Below are positions 1 through 8,546 of a stretch of DNA of 64,000 nt, piece by piece (within the stretch, counting starts at the first letter, position 1; each line of letters opens with the position of its first letter). The notes under the pieces were generated by a model, which did no database searches, was not told the origin of the DNA, and worked only from the letters and a program-made list of their open reading frames with translations. Source of the stretch: Vitreoscilla massiliensis (GTDB lineage: Bacteria > Pseudomonadota > Gammaproteobacteria > Burkholderiales > Neisseriaceae); NCBI RefSeq assembly GCF_001457815.1, contig NZ_LN898217.1, positions 124,001-188,000 on the forward strand. Reading direction: 5' to 3'. A program made the position numbers and the translations under genes.

Positions 1-525
1 GGCGGTGAGGGCGATGCGCGGGACGTTGGGAAATTCATCGGCGAGAAAACCCAATTGTTGGTATTCAGGACGGAAATCATGACCCCATTGGCTGACGCAA
101 TGCGCTTCGTCTATGGCAAATAAGCTGATGTGGATGGAATGCATAAAGCGGATGAATTTATCGCTGACCAAGCGCTCGGGGGCGACATAAATCAATTTCA
201 ACACGCCGCGAGCAATGTCATCGGCAATTTGGCGCAATTGCGCCGGCTCTATGCCGCTGTGCACGGCGGCGGCGGCGACACCAGCGGCCTGTAAGTTCGC
301 CACTTGGTCGTCCATCAAGGCGATTAAAGGCGATACCACGATGGCCACGCCCTCGCGCAACAGTGCCGGTAATTGGTAACACATGGATTTACCGCCACCT
401 GTGGGCATCAACACCAAGGCATTGTCGCCATGGGTGACTGCGCTCACAATCTCGGCCTGTCTGCCGCGGAATGCTTGGTAGCCGAAAGTGTCGTGTAAAA
501 GTTGTAAGGCAGTTGCTGAGGTCAT
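1..525 (-). CDS. recQ: ATP-dependent DNA helicase RecQ (partial, N-terminal part)
   Basis: Reading the reverse strand from the ATG at 525 gives 175 codons open to the window edge, so the C-terminal helicase, zinc-binding and HRDC regions lie outside. Visible are the Q-motif region (FGYQAFRGRQ), Walker A (MPTGGGKSMCYQLPA), motif Ia (VVSPLIALMDDQV) and the DEAH box (FAIDEAHCVSQWGHDFRPEY), which together are diagnostic of RecQ. RecQ is a 3'-5' helicase in recombination and replication repair. One DUS-like word (282-293) lies in the coding sequence. No gene overlaps its start; the next gene (638) runs the other way. Confidence 0.93.
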   Translation of the reverse strand, partial: MTSATALQLLHDTFGYQAFRGRQAEIVSAVTHGDNALVLMPTGGGKSMCYQLPALLREGVAIVVSPLIALMDDQVANLQAAGVAAAAVHSGIEPAQLRQIADDIARGVLKLIYVAPERLVSDKFIRFMHSIHISLFAIDEAHCVSQWGHDFRPEYQQLGFLADEFPNVPRIALTA

Positions 526-637
526 TGCGCTAAATCGGGCAGGAAAATGGGTATTTTAGACGCTTTGTGCTGCTAAATACAGTCAATTACTGCTACACTA
601 GGCTTATCTATCAGGCAGTTAATGGACAGGAAATTGT

Positions 638-1069
638 ATGTCATATAAAGTATTGGCACGCATCACCGCAATCACCACGCTCTTGGGTCTGGCCGCATGT
701 CAAACCCCTACCGCTGGCAGCAATGATGGTGGCAAGTGGAAAAACATTGGCACTTCCGCCAATCAAAACGTGACGCATGAAATCGATACTGCAAGCATCA
801 AACGCAATGGCGACGTGGTGTCTTACCGCACCCGCATGGTGTTGAAAAACGCCAGTTTGGAATCCACGCCGAACATCCCGGCCTTCAAAACCGGCATCAA
901 CCAATACCAAATGTATTGCAAAAACAAGACTTACCGCATTACCGACACAGAGTTGCGCAACGGACAAGGCGCGGTGGTTTACCAGCAAACCTTTGGCAGT
1001 CAAGTGCCATTGCAACGCATTACCGCAGGCTCGCCTGCACAAAAACAATTTGATTCAGTGTGCACTTAA
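638..1069 (+). CDS. putative outer-membrane lipoprotein, surface-adhesin-E-like
   Basis: This 143-residue protein has a lipoprotein signal peptide with lipobox LAAC, so Cys21 is the likely lipidation site. The mature part carries a pattern of Trp, an Ile-Asp-Ser block (HEIDTASIKRNGDVVSYRTR) and paired cysteines (YC at about 96, C142) that recalls small lipoproteins of the surface-adhesin E type. That assignment is from memory of the fold pattern and is tentative. It is the first gene of a same-strand run of six (638-3349); the next start is 17 bases downstream, which suggests cotranscription. Confidence 0.6.
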   Translation: MSYKVLARITAITTLLGLAACQTPTAGSNDGGKWKNIGTSANQNVTHEIDTASIKRNGDVVSYRTRMVLKNASLESTPNIPAFKTGINQYQMYCKNKTYRITDTELRNGQGAVVYQQTFGSQVPLQRITAGSPAQKQFDSVCT

Positions 1070-1086
1070 TGGATTGAGGACAGAGT

Positions 1087-1422
1087 ATGAATTGGGTAGG
1101 CAAAGCAAGCATGGGAGTGGTTTTGGCATTGGGTTTGAGCTCGGTAGTGTGGGCGCAAACAGCAGCAGAATCTGAATTGTTGTCGGCTCAAAAAGCCTAT
1201 CAAGAGGTGTTGCGTACCACCCAAAGTCAGAAATCCAGTCTGAGCACGAAACAAGAACAATTGAACACCGCCAAACAGCGTTTGACCGAGATACAAAACA
1301 GCATCAGCAAACTGGAAACAGAAGTGGCCAGTGCGCAAGCGGCAGACACGGCGGCGCAACAAGCCTTACAGGCCGCTGGTGCCAGATTGGATGCGGCTTG
1401 GACGGCAGTGAAGTCACAATGA
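1087..1422 (+). CDS. small exported coiled-coil protein
   Basis: The 111-residue product begins with a cleavable signal peptide (hydrophobic stretch ending VVWAQ). The rest is nearly all Gln, Lys, Glu, Ala and Ser with heptad-like spacing, as expected for a periplasmic coiled coil. A ribosome-binding GAGGA lies about six bases before the ATG. It sits between a lipoprotein gene and an ArsC-like gene with short gaps (17 and 7 bases), so it is probably in the same transcript. No enzymatic motif is visible and no function can be assigned. Confidence 0.65.
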   Translation: MNWVGKASMGVVLALGLSSVVWAQTAAESELLSAQKAYQEVLRTTQSQKSSLSTKQEQLNTAKQRLTEIQNSISKLETEVASAQAADTAAQQALQAAGARLDAAWTAVKSQ

Positions 1423-1429
1423 GGAAGTC

Positions 1430-1798
1430 ATGAAATACCGTTATTATCACAATGAGGCCTGTTCTAAATCGCGTGCGGCTTTGGCCTTGCTCACAGCAGC
1501 GGGCGTGAGCGTGGAATGCGTGCGCTATTTGGAACAAGTCCCTACGGCAGCAGAAATCGTGGGCTTGGCACAGCGTTTGGCTGTGCCTGTGCACGAGTTG
1601 GTGCGCAGCAATGAGGCCGAGTACGCCGAATTTGCCCATATTGATGTGGGCGACGACGCGGCTTGGGCGGCGGCGATACAGGCGCAGCCGCGCTTATTGC
1701 AACGGCCGATTTTGCTTAACGATGTGTCTGCTGTCATTTGTCGGCCGCCTGAATTGGCGCTGACATGGTTGGCTCAACAAGGTCATGAACGCGCATAA
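1430..1798 (+). CDS. ArsC/Spx-family thioredoxin-fold protein (arsenate reductase-like)
   Basis: This 122-residue protein starts with YYHNEACSKSRAAL, the redox-site region of the glutaredoxin-linked ArsC family with catalytic Cys at residue 11. The later RPILLNDVSAVICRPPE segment matches the conserved RP(I/L)...RPPE region at the anion site of ArsC/YffB proteins. Members reduce arsenate with glutathione or act as thiol regulators; nothing here separates the two, and no arsenic genes are nearby. Its 3' end overlaps the next gene by 14 bases, so the two are likely translationally coupled. Confidence 0.75.
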   Translation: MKYRYYHNEACSKSRAALALLTAAGVSVECVRYLEQVPTAAEIVGLAQRLAVPVHELVRSNEAEYAEFAHIDVGDDAAWAAAIQAQPRLLQRPILLNDVSAVICRPPELALTWLAQQGHERA

Positions 1799-2453
1799 AC
1801 ACTCTTTTTGGTATTACCTAAGACGCGGCGTGTATATCAGCATACTCGCCGCGCTATTGCTGCAAGCTTGGGCTTTGTATCAAGTGTGGTATTACGCCCA
1901 GCCGCGCACCTTACAACCCGCCGATGCGGTGGTGGTGTTGGGGGCGGCGGCATGGGGCAAAAACCCATCGCCGGTGTTTAAAGAGCGCATCAATTACGGC
2001 CTGTCTTTGTACCAACAAGGTTTGGCACCGAAAATAATTTTCACCGGTGGCACGCCAGTAGAGGGTTATCCTACTGAGGCGGCGGTGGCGGCGCGTTATG
2101 CCGGCAAACGCGGCATGAAACAAGCCGATATGTTGCTGGAAACCCAGTCGCGCGACACCTATGAAAACCTGCTCAATACCCGTGCTTTGGCGGCGCAAAA
2201 CGACATAGACAGCCTCATTGTGGTCAGCGATCCGCACCATTTGGCGCGCGCGCATTACATTGCCGAAGATTTGGATTTGAAGGTGCAAACCGCGCCAACA
2301 CCGACCTCGCGCTATAACAACAGCGGCCGCAGCAAGCAGGCCAAGCTGTGGTTGCAAGAGAGCATGTTGTTGGTGTTGTACCAATTGGGGCGTTTGTTCC
2401 CCGACAGCCGCGATGTGGCGCGCACGCAATTATTACCATACCGCAATCTTTAG
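1785..2453 (+). CDS. YdcF/SanA-like DUF218 membrane protein
   Basis: The 222-residue product has one N-terminal membrane segment (about residues 14-34) followed by a DUF218 domain. Diagnostic pieces are ADAVVVLGAAAWG, RINYGLSLYQQGLAPKIIFTGG, TEAAVAARYA, ETQSRDTYENL and LIVVSDPHHLARA. DUF218 proteins (SanA, ElyC, YdcF) are implicated in envelope integrity; the biochemical activity is not established for this one. It overlaps the ArsC-like gene by 14 bases and is followed after 9 bases by hemJ, so it belongs to the same operon. Confidence 0.82.
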   Translation: MNAHKHSFWYYLRRGVYISILAALLLQAWALYQVWYYAQPRTLQPADAVVVLGAAAWGKNPSPVFKERINYGLSLYQQGLAPKIIFTGGTPVEGYPTEAAVAARYAGKRGMKQADMLLETQSRDTYENLLNTRALAAQNDIDSLIVVSDPHHLARAHYIAEDLDLKVQTAPTPTSRYNNSGRSKQAKLWLQESMLLVLYQLGRLFPDSRDVARTQLLPYRNL

Positions 2454-2462
2454 GGGCAAAAC

Positions 2463-2879
2463 ATGTATTTGTGGCTAAAATTGCTGCATGTATTTTTCAC
2501 CATCATGTGGTTTGCAGGTTTGTTTGCCTTGCCACGGCTGTTGGTGAATTTGTCACAACTGACCACCGGCACGGTGGAATACCAACGCCTGTTGGCGATG
2601 GCGAGCAAATTGATGCGTTACATGACGCCGATGGGCATTTTGGCGCTGTTGTTTGGTTTGTTAACCGTCATCGTTGGCCATTTTTGGAGTGGCTGGGCGC
2701 ATTCCAAAATCACCTTGGGTGTGGTGTTATTGGGTTACCATTTTTACAGCTGGCGTTTGCTGCAAGACTTTCGCGAAGGTCGCAGTGCTTACAGCCAACG
2801 CTGGTACCGCATCTACAGCGAAGTGCCCATCGTGATGATGGCTTTGGCACTGTATTTGGCGGTGTTTAAACCGTTTTAA
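2463..2879 (+). CDS. hemJ: HemJ-type protoporphyrinogen IX oxidase
   Basis: This 138-residue integral membrane protein has four predicted helices. It begins LKLLHVFFTIMWFAGLFALPRL, the conserved His/Trp helix of the HemJ (UPF0093) family, and ends in RIYSEVPIVMMALALYLAVFKP. HemJ oxidises protoporphyrinogen IX to protoporphyrin IX late in haem synthesis. Family length is about 140 residues, so the gene looks complete. hemL, another haem-pathway gene, follows about 0.6 kb downstream, but a hairpin separates them. The ATG at 2463 follows a GGGGCAAAAC stretch that could serve as ribosome-binding site. Confidence 0.85.
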   Translation: MYLWLKLLHVFFTIMWFAGLFALPRLLVNLSQLTTGTVEYQRLLAMASKLMRYMTPMGILALLFGLLTVIVGHFWSGWAHSKITLGVVLLGYHFYSWRLLQDFREGRSAYSQRWYRIYSEVPIVMMALALYLAVFKPF

Positions 2880-2887
2880 GGACACAC

Positions 2888-3349
2888 ATGGCAGTAGAGA
2901 TTGAGCGCCGTTTTTTGGTTAAAAATGAAGCATGGCGCGGTTTGGTTACCCCAAAATTGTTGTACCAAGGTTATTTGAGTGTGGAAAAAGAGCGCACCAT
3001 GCGTGTGCGCATCGTCGGCGATGAGGCTTGGGTCACCATCAAAGGTTATATATCCGATGTTTCGCGGCATGAGTTTGAATACGCCATTCCCGTACAGGAC
3101 GCATTGACCATCTTGGAACAAATGTGCCCGTTCAAAATGAAGAAACACCGCTATTGCATTGAGCACCAAGGCCATGTGTTTGAAGTGGACGAGTATTTTG
3201 GCGACAACGCGCCCTTGGTGGTGGCGGAAATCGAATTGGCAACGGAAGACACAGCGTTTGCTCGCCCCGAATGGTTGGGTGAGGAAATCACCCACGATGG
3301 GCGCTTTACCAATGCGTATTTGAGCCAACACCCGTATACCACATGGTAA
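2888..3349 (+). CDS. CYTH-domain protein (inorganic triphosphatase/adenylate-cyclase-like fold)
   Basis: The 153-residue protein starts MAVEIERRFLVK, the ExExK-type signature that opens the CYTH tunnel fold. Alternating charged strands follow (TMRVRIVGDEAWVTIKG, FEVDEYFGDNAPLVVAEIEL), typical of stand-alone bacterial CYTH proteins. Such proteins hydrolyse tripolyphosphate or thiamine triphosphate with a divalent metal; the substrate here is unknown. It lies 8 bases after hemJ and is the last gene of the 638-3349 run. A DUS-like word overlaps its stop codon (3348-3359). Confidence 0.85.
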   Translation: MAVEIERRFLVKNEAWRGLVTPKLLYQGYLSVEKERTMRVRIVGDEAWVTIKGYISDVSRHEFEYAIPVQDALTILEQMCPFKMKKHRYCIEHQGHVFEVDEYFGDNAPLVVAEIELATEDTAFARPEWLGEEITHDGRFTNAYLSQHPYTTW

Positions 3350-3359
3350 GCGGCCTGTA
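3348..3359 (+). repeat. DUS-like word AAGCGGCCTGTA
   Basis: Exact copy of the window's repeated 12-mer, extended to AAGCGGCCTGTAAA. It begins on the stop codon of the CYTH gene. It has no inverted partner close by, so it is a single uptake-type word rather than a hairpin. Confidence 0.85.
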
Positions 3360-3437
3360 AACCCAGACAGCCTACCCACATCCTCTCAGCGCTTGCGCCG
3401 TGACAATGAACATGGCGGCAAGTTGTTTTACAGTAAG

Positions 3438-3482
3438 CCCATGCGGCCTGTAGGCCCTAATGTGTTTTACAGGCCGCATGGG
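3438..3482. terminator. inverted DUS pair (ATGCGGCC type) upstream of hemL
   Basis: A 14-base stem pairs CCCATGCGGCCTGT (3438-3451) with its exact complement (3469-3482) around a 17-base loop. Both arms carry the ATGCGGCCTGT variant. No run of T follows, so it may attenuate the upstream operon weakly. It lies only about 30 bases before the hemL start, so it could also sit in the hemL leader. Confidence 0.6.
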
Positions 3483-3511
3483 TATGAAAAATCGTGACTA
3501 TGGACAATATT

Positions 3512-4786
3512 ATGAATCGCAATGAAGCCTTATTTGAACAAGCCAAACAAGTCATCCCGGGTGGGGTGAATTCGCCTGTGCGCGCATTTGGCAGCGTTGG
3601 CGGCGTGCCACGCTTTATTAAAAAAGCGCAAGGCGCGTATGTGTGGGATGAAAACGACCAACAATACATCGATTACGTCGGCTCTTGGGGCCCGGCGATA
3701 GTCGGTCATGCCCATCCAGAAGTGATAGAGGCCGTGTGCGAAGTGGCTTTGGATGGTTTGTCGTTTGGTGCGCCTACCGAAGGCGAAGTGCGCATCGCCG
3801 AAGAAATCATCAAATTGGTGCCGAGCGTGGAACAAGTGCGCTTGGTCAGCTCAGGCACGGAAGCGACGATGTCGGCCATCCGCTTGGCGCGTGGCTTTAC
3901 CGGCCGCGATAAAATCATCAAGTTTGAAGGCTGCTACCACGGTCACTCCGACAGCTTGTTGGTGAAAGCAGGCAGTGGCTTGCTCACGTTTGGCAACCCG
4001 AGCTCAGCCGGTGTGCCTGCTGACTTTACCAAACACACCATCGTGTTGGCTTACAACGATGTAGCACAATTGCAAAATACTTTCAGCCAAATCGGTGACG
4101 AAATCGCCTGTGTGATTTTGGAACCGATTGCTGGCAATATGAACATGGTGCAACCGTCGGCCGAATTCGTACAAGCCTTGCGCGGTTTGACCGAACAACA
4201 TGGCGCGGTGTTGATTTACGATGAAGTGATGACGGGCTTTCGTGTCGCCTTGGGCTGTGCTCAATCCTTGCACGGCATTACGCCTGATTTGACCACCATG
4301 GGCAAAGTCATCGGTGGCGGCATGCCATTGGCGGCGTTTGGCGGTCGCAAAGACATCATGGCCTGTATCTCACCATTGGGTGGCGTGTACCAAGCCGGCA
4401 CTTTGTCGGGCAATCCTTTGGCGGTGACCGCGGGTTTGAAAACCTTGGAAATCATCCAACGCCCTGGTTTTTATGGAACCTTGAATCACAATTGCGAACG
4501 CTTATTAAGCGGCCTGAACGCTGCGGCGCAAGCCGCAGGCGTGCCATTTTCAAGCCAGTATGTGGGCGGTATGTTCGGCTTTTATTTCAACGATAAAATT
4601 CCGCAAAGCTTTGCCGATGTGTCTGACAGCGATAAAAATGCATTCAAATCCTTCTTCCACGGCATGTTGGAGCGTGGTGTGAGTTTCGCGCCGTCGGCGT
4701 TTGAAGCCTCGTTTATGTCGGCGGCGCACACCGATGCCTTGATAGATGAAACCATCGCCCGCGCACAAGATTGTTTTAAAGCCTAG
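3512..4786 (+). CDS. hemL: glutamate-1-semialdehyde 2,1-aminomutase
   Basis: HemL converts glutamate-1-semialdehyde to 5-aminolevulinate in the C5 haem pathway, using pyridoxal phosphate. The 424-residue product has the family landmarks IPGGVNSPVRAFGSVGGVPRF, VGSWGPAIVGHAHP, SSGTEATMSAIRLARG, IYDEVMTGFR and the lysine loop TTMGKVIGGGMP. In-frame GTG (3494) and ATG (3500) codons precede this start, but the family begins MNRNE, so the ATG at 3512 is preferred. No strong ribosome-binding site is visible. A perfect 11-base terminator follows (4811). Confidence 0.97.
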   Translation: MNRNEALFEQAKQVIPGGVNSPVRAFGSVGGVPRFIKKAQGAYVWDENDQQYIDYVGSWGPAIVGHAHPEVIEAVCEVALDGLSFGAPTEGEVRIAEEIIKLVPSVEQVRLVSSGTEATMSAIRLARGFTGRDKIIKFEGCYHGHSDSLLVKAGSGLLTFGNPSSAGVPADFTKHTIVLAYNDVAQLQNTFSQIGDEIACVILEPIAGNMNMVQPSAEFVQALRGLTEQHGAVLIYDEVMTGFRVALGCAQSLHGITPDLTTMGKVIGGGMPLAAFGGRKDIMACISPLGGVYQAGTLSGNPLAVTAGLKTLEIIQRPGFYGTLNHNCERLLSGLNAAAQAAGVPFSSQYVGGMFGFYFNDKIPQSFADVSDSDKNAFKSFFHGMLERGVSFAPSAFEASFMSAAHTDALIDETIARAQDCFKA

Positions 4787-4810
4787 TTTCGCCTAGCAAA
4801 ATAAACACTG

Positions 4811-4846
4811 ATGCCAATGTTTGCGAGAACATTGGCATTTTATTTT
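4811..4846 (+). terminator. Rho-independent terminator of hemL
   Basis: ATGCCAATGTT (4811-4821) pairs perfectly with AACATTGGCAT (4828-4838) around a 6-base loop, followed by the T-rich run TTTATTTTG. It is not built from a DUS, unlike most gene-end hairpins in this window. Confidence 0.9.
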
Positions 4847-5051
4847 GTTTGGCATAATTGTTCGATATCTTAATTCTAAAATACTGAATTAATTGCTTTA
4901 ATATAGCAGATATTGCTTATTTCTTTCTTAATGTGGTCACGGTTTGTGCTAGAATTAAAATCAGTTTGAGTTTTATTGATTTCTAAGTGCTTGTTGCCTC
5001 ACTGAACCAAGCATCGCTACTGTTTTTATCGTGTTACACAAGGATGTCATT

Positions 5052-6395
5052 TTGAAATACAGCAATGTGAACGAATTCCTGAATCAGGTCGCCGTTCGAG
5101 ATCCAAACCAACCAGAATTTTTACAGGCCGTTAAAGAAGTGATGGGCAGTTTATGGCCTTTCATTGCCAAGAATCCCCAATATGGTGAACAAGGATTGCT
5201 TGAGCGTTTGGTCGAACCAGAACGTGCCATCCAATTCCGCGTCGCATGGGTGGATGACAACAATCAGGTTCAAGTCAATCGCGCTTACCGAGTTCAATTC
5301 AATTCAGCCATCGGCCCATTCAAAGGCGGCATGCGTTTTCACCCATCAGTCAATCTCTCCATCCTCAAATTCTTAGGTTTCGAACAAGTCTTTAAAAATG
5401 CTTTGACCACTTTGCCTATGGGTGGCGGTAAAGGCGGCTCTGATTTCGACCCTAAAGGCAAGAGCGATGGCGAAGTGATGCGTTTTTGCCAAGCCTTGAT
5501 GGTGGAGCTGTACCGCCACTTGGGCCCGAATACCGACGTGCCTGCGGGTGACATCGGTGTCGGTGGTCGCGAAGTGGGCTATATGGCCGGCATGATGAAA
5601 AAACTCAGTAATGACGCCAGTTGCGTGTTCACAGGCAAAGGCATGGCATTCGGTGGCAGCTTGATGCGTCCTGAAGCCACAGGCTATGGCAATGTGTATT
5701 TCGCTGAAGAAATGTTGCGTACACGCGGCATGAATTTGAATGGTCAAACCGTGTCTGTATCGGGTTCTGGTAATGTGGCGCAATACGCCGCTGAAAAAGC
5801 CACCGATTTGGGTGCAAAAGTGGTGACATTGAGTGATTCCAATGGCATGATTTACGTTAAAGATGGCATTTCAGAAGACATGTTGCAAGAAATCATGGAG
5901 CTGAAAAACGTCAAACGCGGTCGTTTGCAGGATTTGGCCAATACCGCTGGGATTGAATACATTGCCGGTCAGCGTCCTTGGGCTGTGCCAGTTGACATCG
6001 CCATGCCATGCGCCACCCAAAATGAATTGAACGGTGACGATGCCGCGTTGTTGATTAAAAACGGTGTGAAATGTGTGGCTGAAGGTGCCAATATGCCTTC
6101 AACTTTGGACGCGGTGGACGCGTTTGTGGACGCCAAAATCCTTTATGCACCGGGCAAAGCGTCTAATGCCGGTGGTGTGGCCACCTCTGGTTTGGAAATG
6201 TCACAAAACAGCATCCGTTTGAATTGGACGCATGGTGAAGTGGATGAGCGTTTACACGGCATCATGAAGGACATACACGGCAATTGCGTGCGCTATGGTA
6301 AACAAGAAGATGGTTTCATCAACTATGTGAATGGCGCGAATATTGCTGGGTTTGTGAAAGTAGCAGATGCAATGTTGGCTCAAGGGGTGTATTAA
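5052..6395 (+). CDS. gdhA: NADP-specific glutamate dehydrogenase
   Basis: Catalyses reductive amination of 2-oxoglutarate to glutamate. The sequence is close to the enterobacterial hexameric enzyme throughout: RDPNQPEFLQAVKEVM, GPFKGGMRFHPSVNLSILKFLGFEQ, the catalytic-lysine region LPMGGGKGGSDFDP, the nucleotide loop SGSGNVAQYA, and the end NIAGFVKVADAMLAQGV. I place the start at TTG 5052 because AAGGA lies eight bases upstream and the resulting 447 residues equal the E. coli length; an in-frame GTG at 5031 would add seven residues. A 265-base AT-rich leader precedes it and a terminator follows. Confidence 0.96.
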   Translation: MKYSNVNEFLNQVAVRDPNQPEFLQAVKEVMGSLWPFIAKNPQYGEQGLLERLVEPERAIQFRVAWVDDNNQVQVNRAYRVQFNSAIGPFKGGMRFHPSVNLSILKFLGFEQVFKNALTTLPMGGGKGGSDFDPKGKSDGEVMRFCQALMVELYRHLGPNTDVPAGDIGVGGREVGYMAGMMKKLSNDASCVFTGKGMAFGGSLMRPEATGYGNVYFAEEMLRTRGMNLNGQTVSVSGSGNVAQYAAEKATDLGAKVVTLSDSNGMIYVKDGISEDMLQEIMELKNVKRGRLQDLANTAGIEYIAGQRPWAVPVDIAMPCATQNELNGDDAALLIKNGVKCVAEGANMPSTLDAVDAFVDAKILYAPGKASNAGGVATSGLEMSQNSIRLNWTHGEVDERLHGIMKDIHGNCVRYGKQEDGFINYVNGANIAGFVKVADAMLAQGVY

Positions 6396-6435
6396 TGTGT
6401 CGCGTACAACATTAATTTAAATACTTCTTACCAGG

Positions 6436-6461
6436 CCCAGCATTGCGCTGGGTTTTTTTTT
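6436..6461 (+). terminator. Rho-independent terminator of gdhA
   Basis: CCCAGC (6436-6441) pairs with GCTGGG (6447-6452) around ATTGC, followed by an uninterrupted run of nine T (6453-6461). Confidence 0.92.
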
Positions 6462-6551
6462 GCCTTATCGTATAATGCTTAAAAATAAATTCTAAAATAA
6501 AATTCAAATAGCACACCTTGCAAACACATACAGCAAGTGGGGAAAACACAG

Positions 6552-7091
6552 ATGTTTGACCATAAAATCATCATTACAGGACCTGTTGGCGTGGGCAAAA
6601 GCACCGCCATCCGGACCTACAGTACATCTGCTGTGGTGGATACCGACGTGCGGGCAAGCGATGAAACGCGCCAAATCAAAAGCGATACCACGGTGGCCAT
6701 GGACTATGGCACCATCGTTTTGGATGCAGAAACCAAAGTGCATTTGTATGGCACACCGGGGCAAGAGCGTTTCGATTTCATGTGGGAAATTTTGCGCAGT
6801 GGCAGTCGTGGCTTAATCATCTTGGTCAATGCCTTGGCCGCCGATCCTGCGCAAGAATTGCGTTTTTATTTGCATGCGTTTGCCGACATCATTAACAAAG
6901 TGCCGGTGGTCATTGGTGTCAATCAAGCGCCGAAAGACGAGCAAACTCGGGCGATGGTGGCAACATTGCAGCAAGTGGTGCAGGAAATGGGTGCAGAAGC
7001 CGAGGTATTGATAGTGGATGTGCGCAAACGCAAAGACGTGAACAAATTGGTGAAACGCATTTTGTTTTCTGACAAATTGTTCGCCGTGTAA
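6552..7091 (+). CDS. small GTPase-like protein (COG2229/MglA-type)
   Basis: The 179-residue product has a P-loop GPVGVGKST (residues about 10-18), a switch segment with VAMDYGTIVLD, and LYGTPGQERFDFMWEIL, the G3 region typical of the COG2229 family of bacterial Ras-like proteins. The usual NKxD guanine-specificity motif is replaced by VNQAPKD. The ATG at 6552 has GGGGAA upstream; an in-frame GTG at 6537 is an alternative start. The gene stands alone between the gdhA terminator and an inverted DUS hairpin. Partners of such GTPases vary (motility, polarity, roadblock proteins); none are nearby. Confidence 0.8.
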   Translation: MFDHKIIITGPVGVGKSTAIRTYSTSAVVDTDVRASDETRQIKSDTTVAMDYGTIVLDAETKVHLYGTPGQERFDFMWEILRSGSRGLIILVNALAADPAQELRFYLHAFADIINKVPVVIGVNQAPKDEQTRAMVATLQQVVQEMGAEAEVLIVDVRKRKDVNKLVKRILFSDKLFAV

Positions 7092-7110
7092 GCATCAGAC
7101 CAATAAAACA

Positions 7111-7143
7111 CATAAGCGGCTTGGTTTACAGGCCGCTTATGTG
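7111..7143. terminator. DUS-derived bidirectional terminator hairpin
   Basis: ACATAAGCGGC (7111-7121) pairs with GCCGCTTATGT (7133-7143). One arm has an intact DUS (7128-7139, reverse orientation); the other is degenerate (AAGCGGCTTGGT). It sits between the convergent GTPase and mltA genes. Confidence 0.75.
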
Positions 7144-7159
7144 TCATTTAAACCGTCAT

Positions 7160-8482
7160 TTAAGGTTGGTAACGAGGTGTGTAACCATTGGGCAATAATA
7201 ACCATACTTGTCCAGGATGTTTCATCTTGCCAGCCACTTCTCCTGCCGCATCGCCATAACCCCAATAATAATCGACCCGCACGCCGCCTTTGATGGCAGA
7301 GCCGGTATCCTGCGCCACAATCAGGCGATTGTGGGGTTTGTTTTGCAAGGGATGGGTGGTGGCGACAAAGATGGGTGCGCCCAATTCCACATGGTGTTTG
7401 TCGACTGCAGCCGAGTACTCACCGGTTAGCGGTGCACCCAAGGCACCGATAGGGCCTTCATCGGCAGCGCCGGTGGTGGTGCGGAAAAACACATAGCTTG
7501 GGTTTTGCCCTAACACTTCGGCCAACTTGCTCGGGTTTTGGCGCATCCATGCTTTGATGCCTTGCATATTGGTTTGGGCCAAAGGCAGATAGCCTTTGCC
7601 TGCCATATACGTTGCCACCGATTTGAATGGGTATTCGTTTTTGTCGGCATAGCCTAAGCGCACAAATTGACCAGATGGTGTTTGTAAGCGGCCTGAACCT
7701 TGAATGTGCAAGAAGAACAATTCCACCGCATCGTTGGCATAGGCCAAAATTGGTGCTTTGCCATTTAAGGCGCCGGCATTGATTTCGGCGCGGGTGTAAT
7801 ACGGCACAAATTGGTTGCCAACCACGCGGCCTTTGATGCTGCGGCTGCGATCGGTAATCGGGAAGGCATTCAAATTGGCGCTGTAACTGCCATTGCCGCT
7901 GATGACACCTTGGTTGGCGCCGGTGACCGCCACACGTACTTGGCCTTTGCGAATGCGGTTGTCATCGGATAAGGGCACGCTGACAAAATCAGTGGGGATG
8001 CCATAAATCGGGAAACGTGCTTGCGCGGTTGGGTGGGTATCACCCAATAATACCGGCTCGTAATAACCGGTGACCGTACCGCTGTTACTACCGTTGTCGC
8101 TCAACTGCCATGGTGTAAACAGGTTTTCAAAAAACAAGCGCGCGGCTTGGTCGTTGAGCGGGGTGATTTTGGCTTGCTGGCACACCGCTTGCCACTGCAT
8201 TTTATTGCCCAACTGATTACAACCGCGTTGAAAAGACAGCAAGCTGTTTTTTAAAGACTGACCCGACCAATCTGGTACTTGGCTGAATGCGGCCGAGGTA
8301 TAGCGCACCGCTTGTCCTGGGGTGCCATAGACTTGTCCCGGGGGGGTAGGTGGCAAGGCCGATTTGGGGCCACCGGTGTAAGGGCCACCACCTATTGGTT
8401 TGGTGGTTGGGCAAGCACTGAGTAACACTGCCAAAGACAGGGCGGCAGCAAGGCGGAAACGGGTCGAGGTCACTGTATTCAT
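7160..8482 (-). CDS. mltA: membrane-bound lytic murein transglycosylase A (GNA33-like)
   Basis: MltA cleaves the glycan strands of peptidoglycan to 1,6-anhydromuropeptides from the inner face of the outer membrane. The 440-residue product has a lipoprotein signal (lipobox LSAC) and matches neisserial GNA33 closely, for example GTVTGYYEPVLLGD, ARFPIYGIPTDF, PILAYANDAVELFFLHIQGS, GYADKNEYPF and the 3D domain ending RLIVAQDTGSAIKGGVRVDYYWGYG. I chose the ATG at 8482; an in-frame TTG at 8500 would add six residues before the signal. A near-DUS (AAGCGGCCTGAA) lies at about 7686. Confidence 0.95.
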   Translation of the reverse strand: MNTVTSTRFRLAAALSLAVLLSACPTTKPIGGGPYTGGPKSALPPTPPGQVYGTPGQAVRYTSAAFSQVPDWSGQSLKNSLLSFQRGCNQLGNKMQWQAVCQQAKITPLNDQAARLFFENLFTPWQLSDNGSNSGTVTGYYEPVLLGDTHPTAQARFPIYGIPTDFVSVPLSDDNRIRKGQVRVAVTGANQGVISGNGSYSANLNAFPITDRSRSIKGRVVGNQFVPYYTRAEINAGALNGKAPILAYANDAVELFFLHIQGSGRLQTPSGQFVRLGYADKNEYPFKSVATYMAGKGYLPLAQTNMQGIKAWMRQNPSKLAEVLGQNPSYVFFRTTTGAADEGPIGALGAPLTGEYSAAVDKHHVELGAPIFVATTHPLQNKPHNRLIVAQDTGSAIKGGVRVDYYWGYGDAAGEVAGKMKHPGQVWLLLPNGYTPRYQP

Positions 8483-8498
8483 ATGGGCTTTATATGAC

Positions 8499-8521
8499 AA
8501 AAGCAGCCAAGGCTGCCTTTG
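8499..8521 (-). terminator. terminator of the Wzi-like gene
   Basis: On the reverse strand AAAGGCAGC pairs with GCTGCTTTT (one G-T wobble) around CTTG, ending in TTTTGT. It lies 26 bases past the stop codon of the upstream reverse-strand gene and just before mltA. Confidence 0.6.
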
Positions 8522-8546
8522 TATTCATCGGAAATGAAATCACGCT

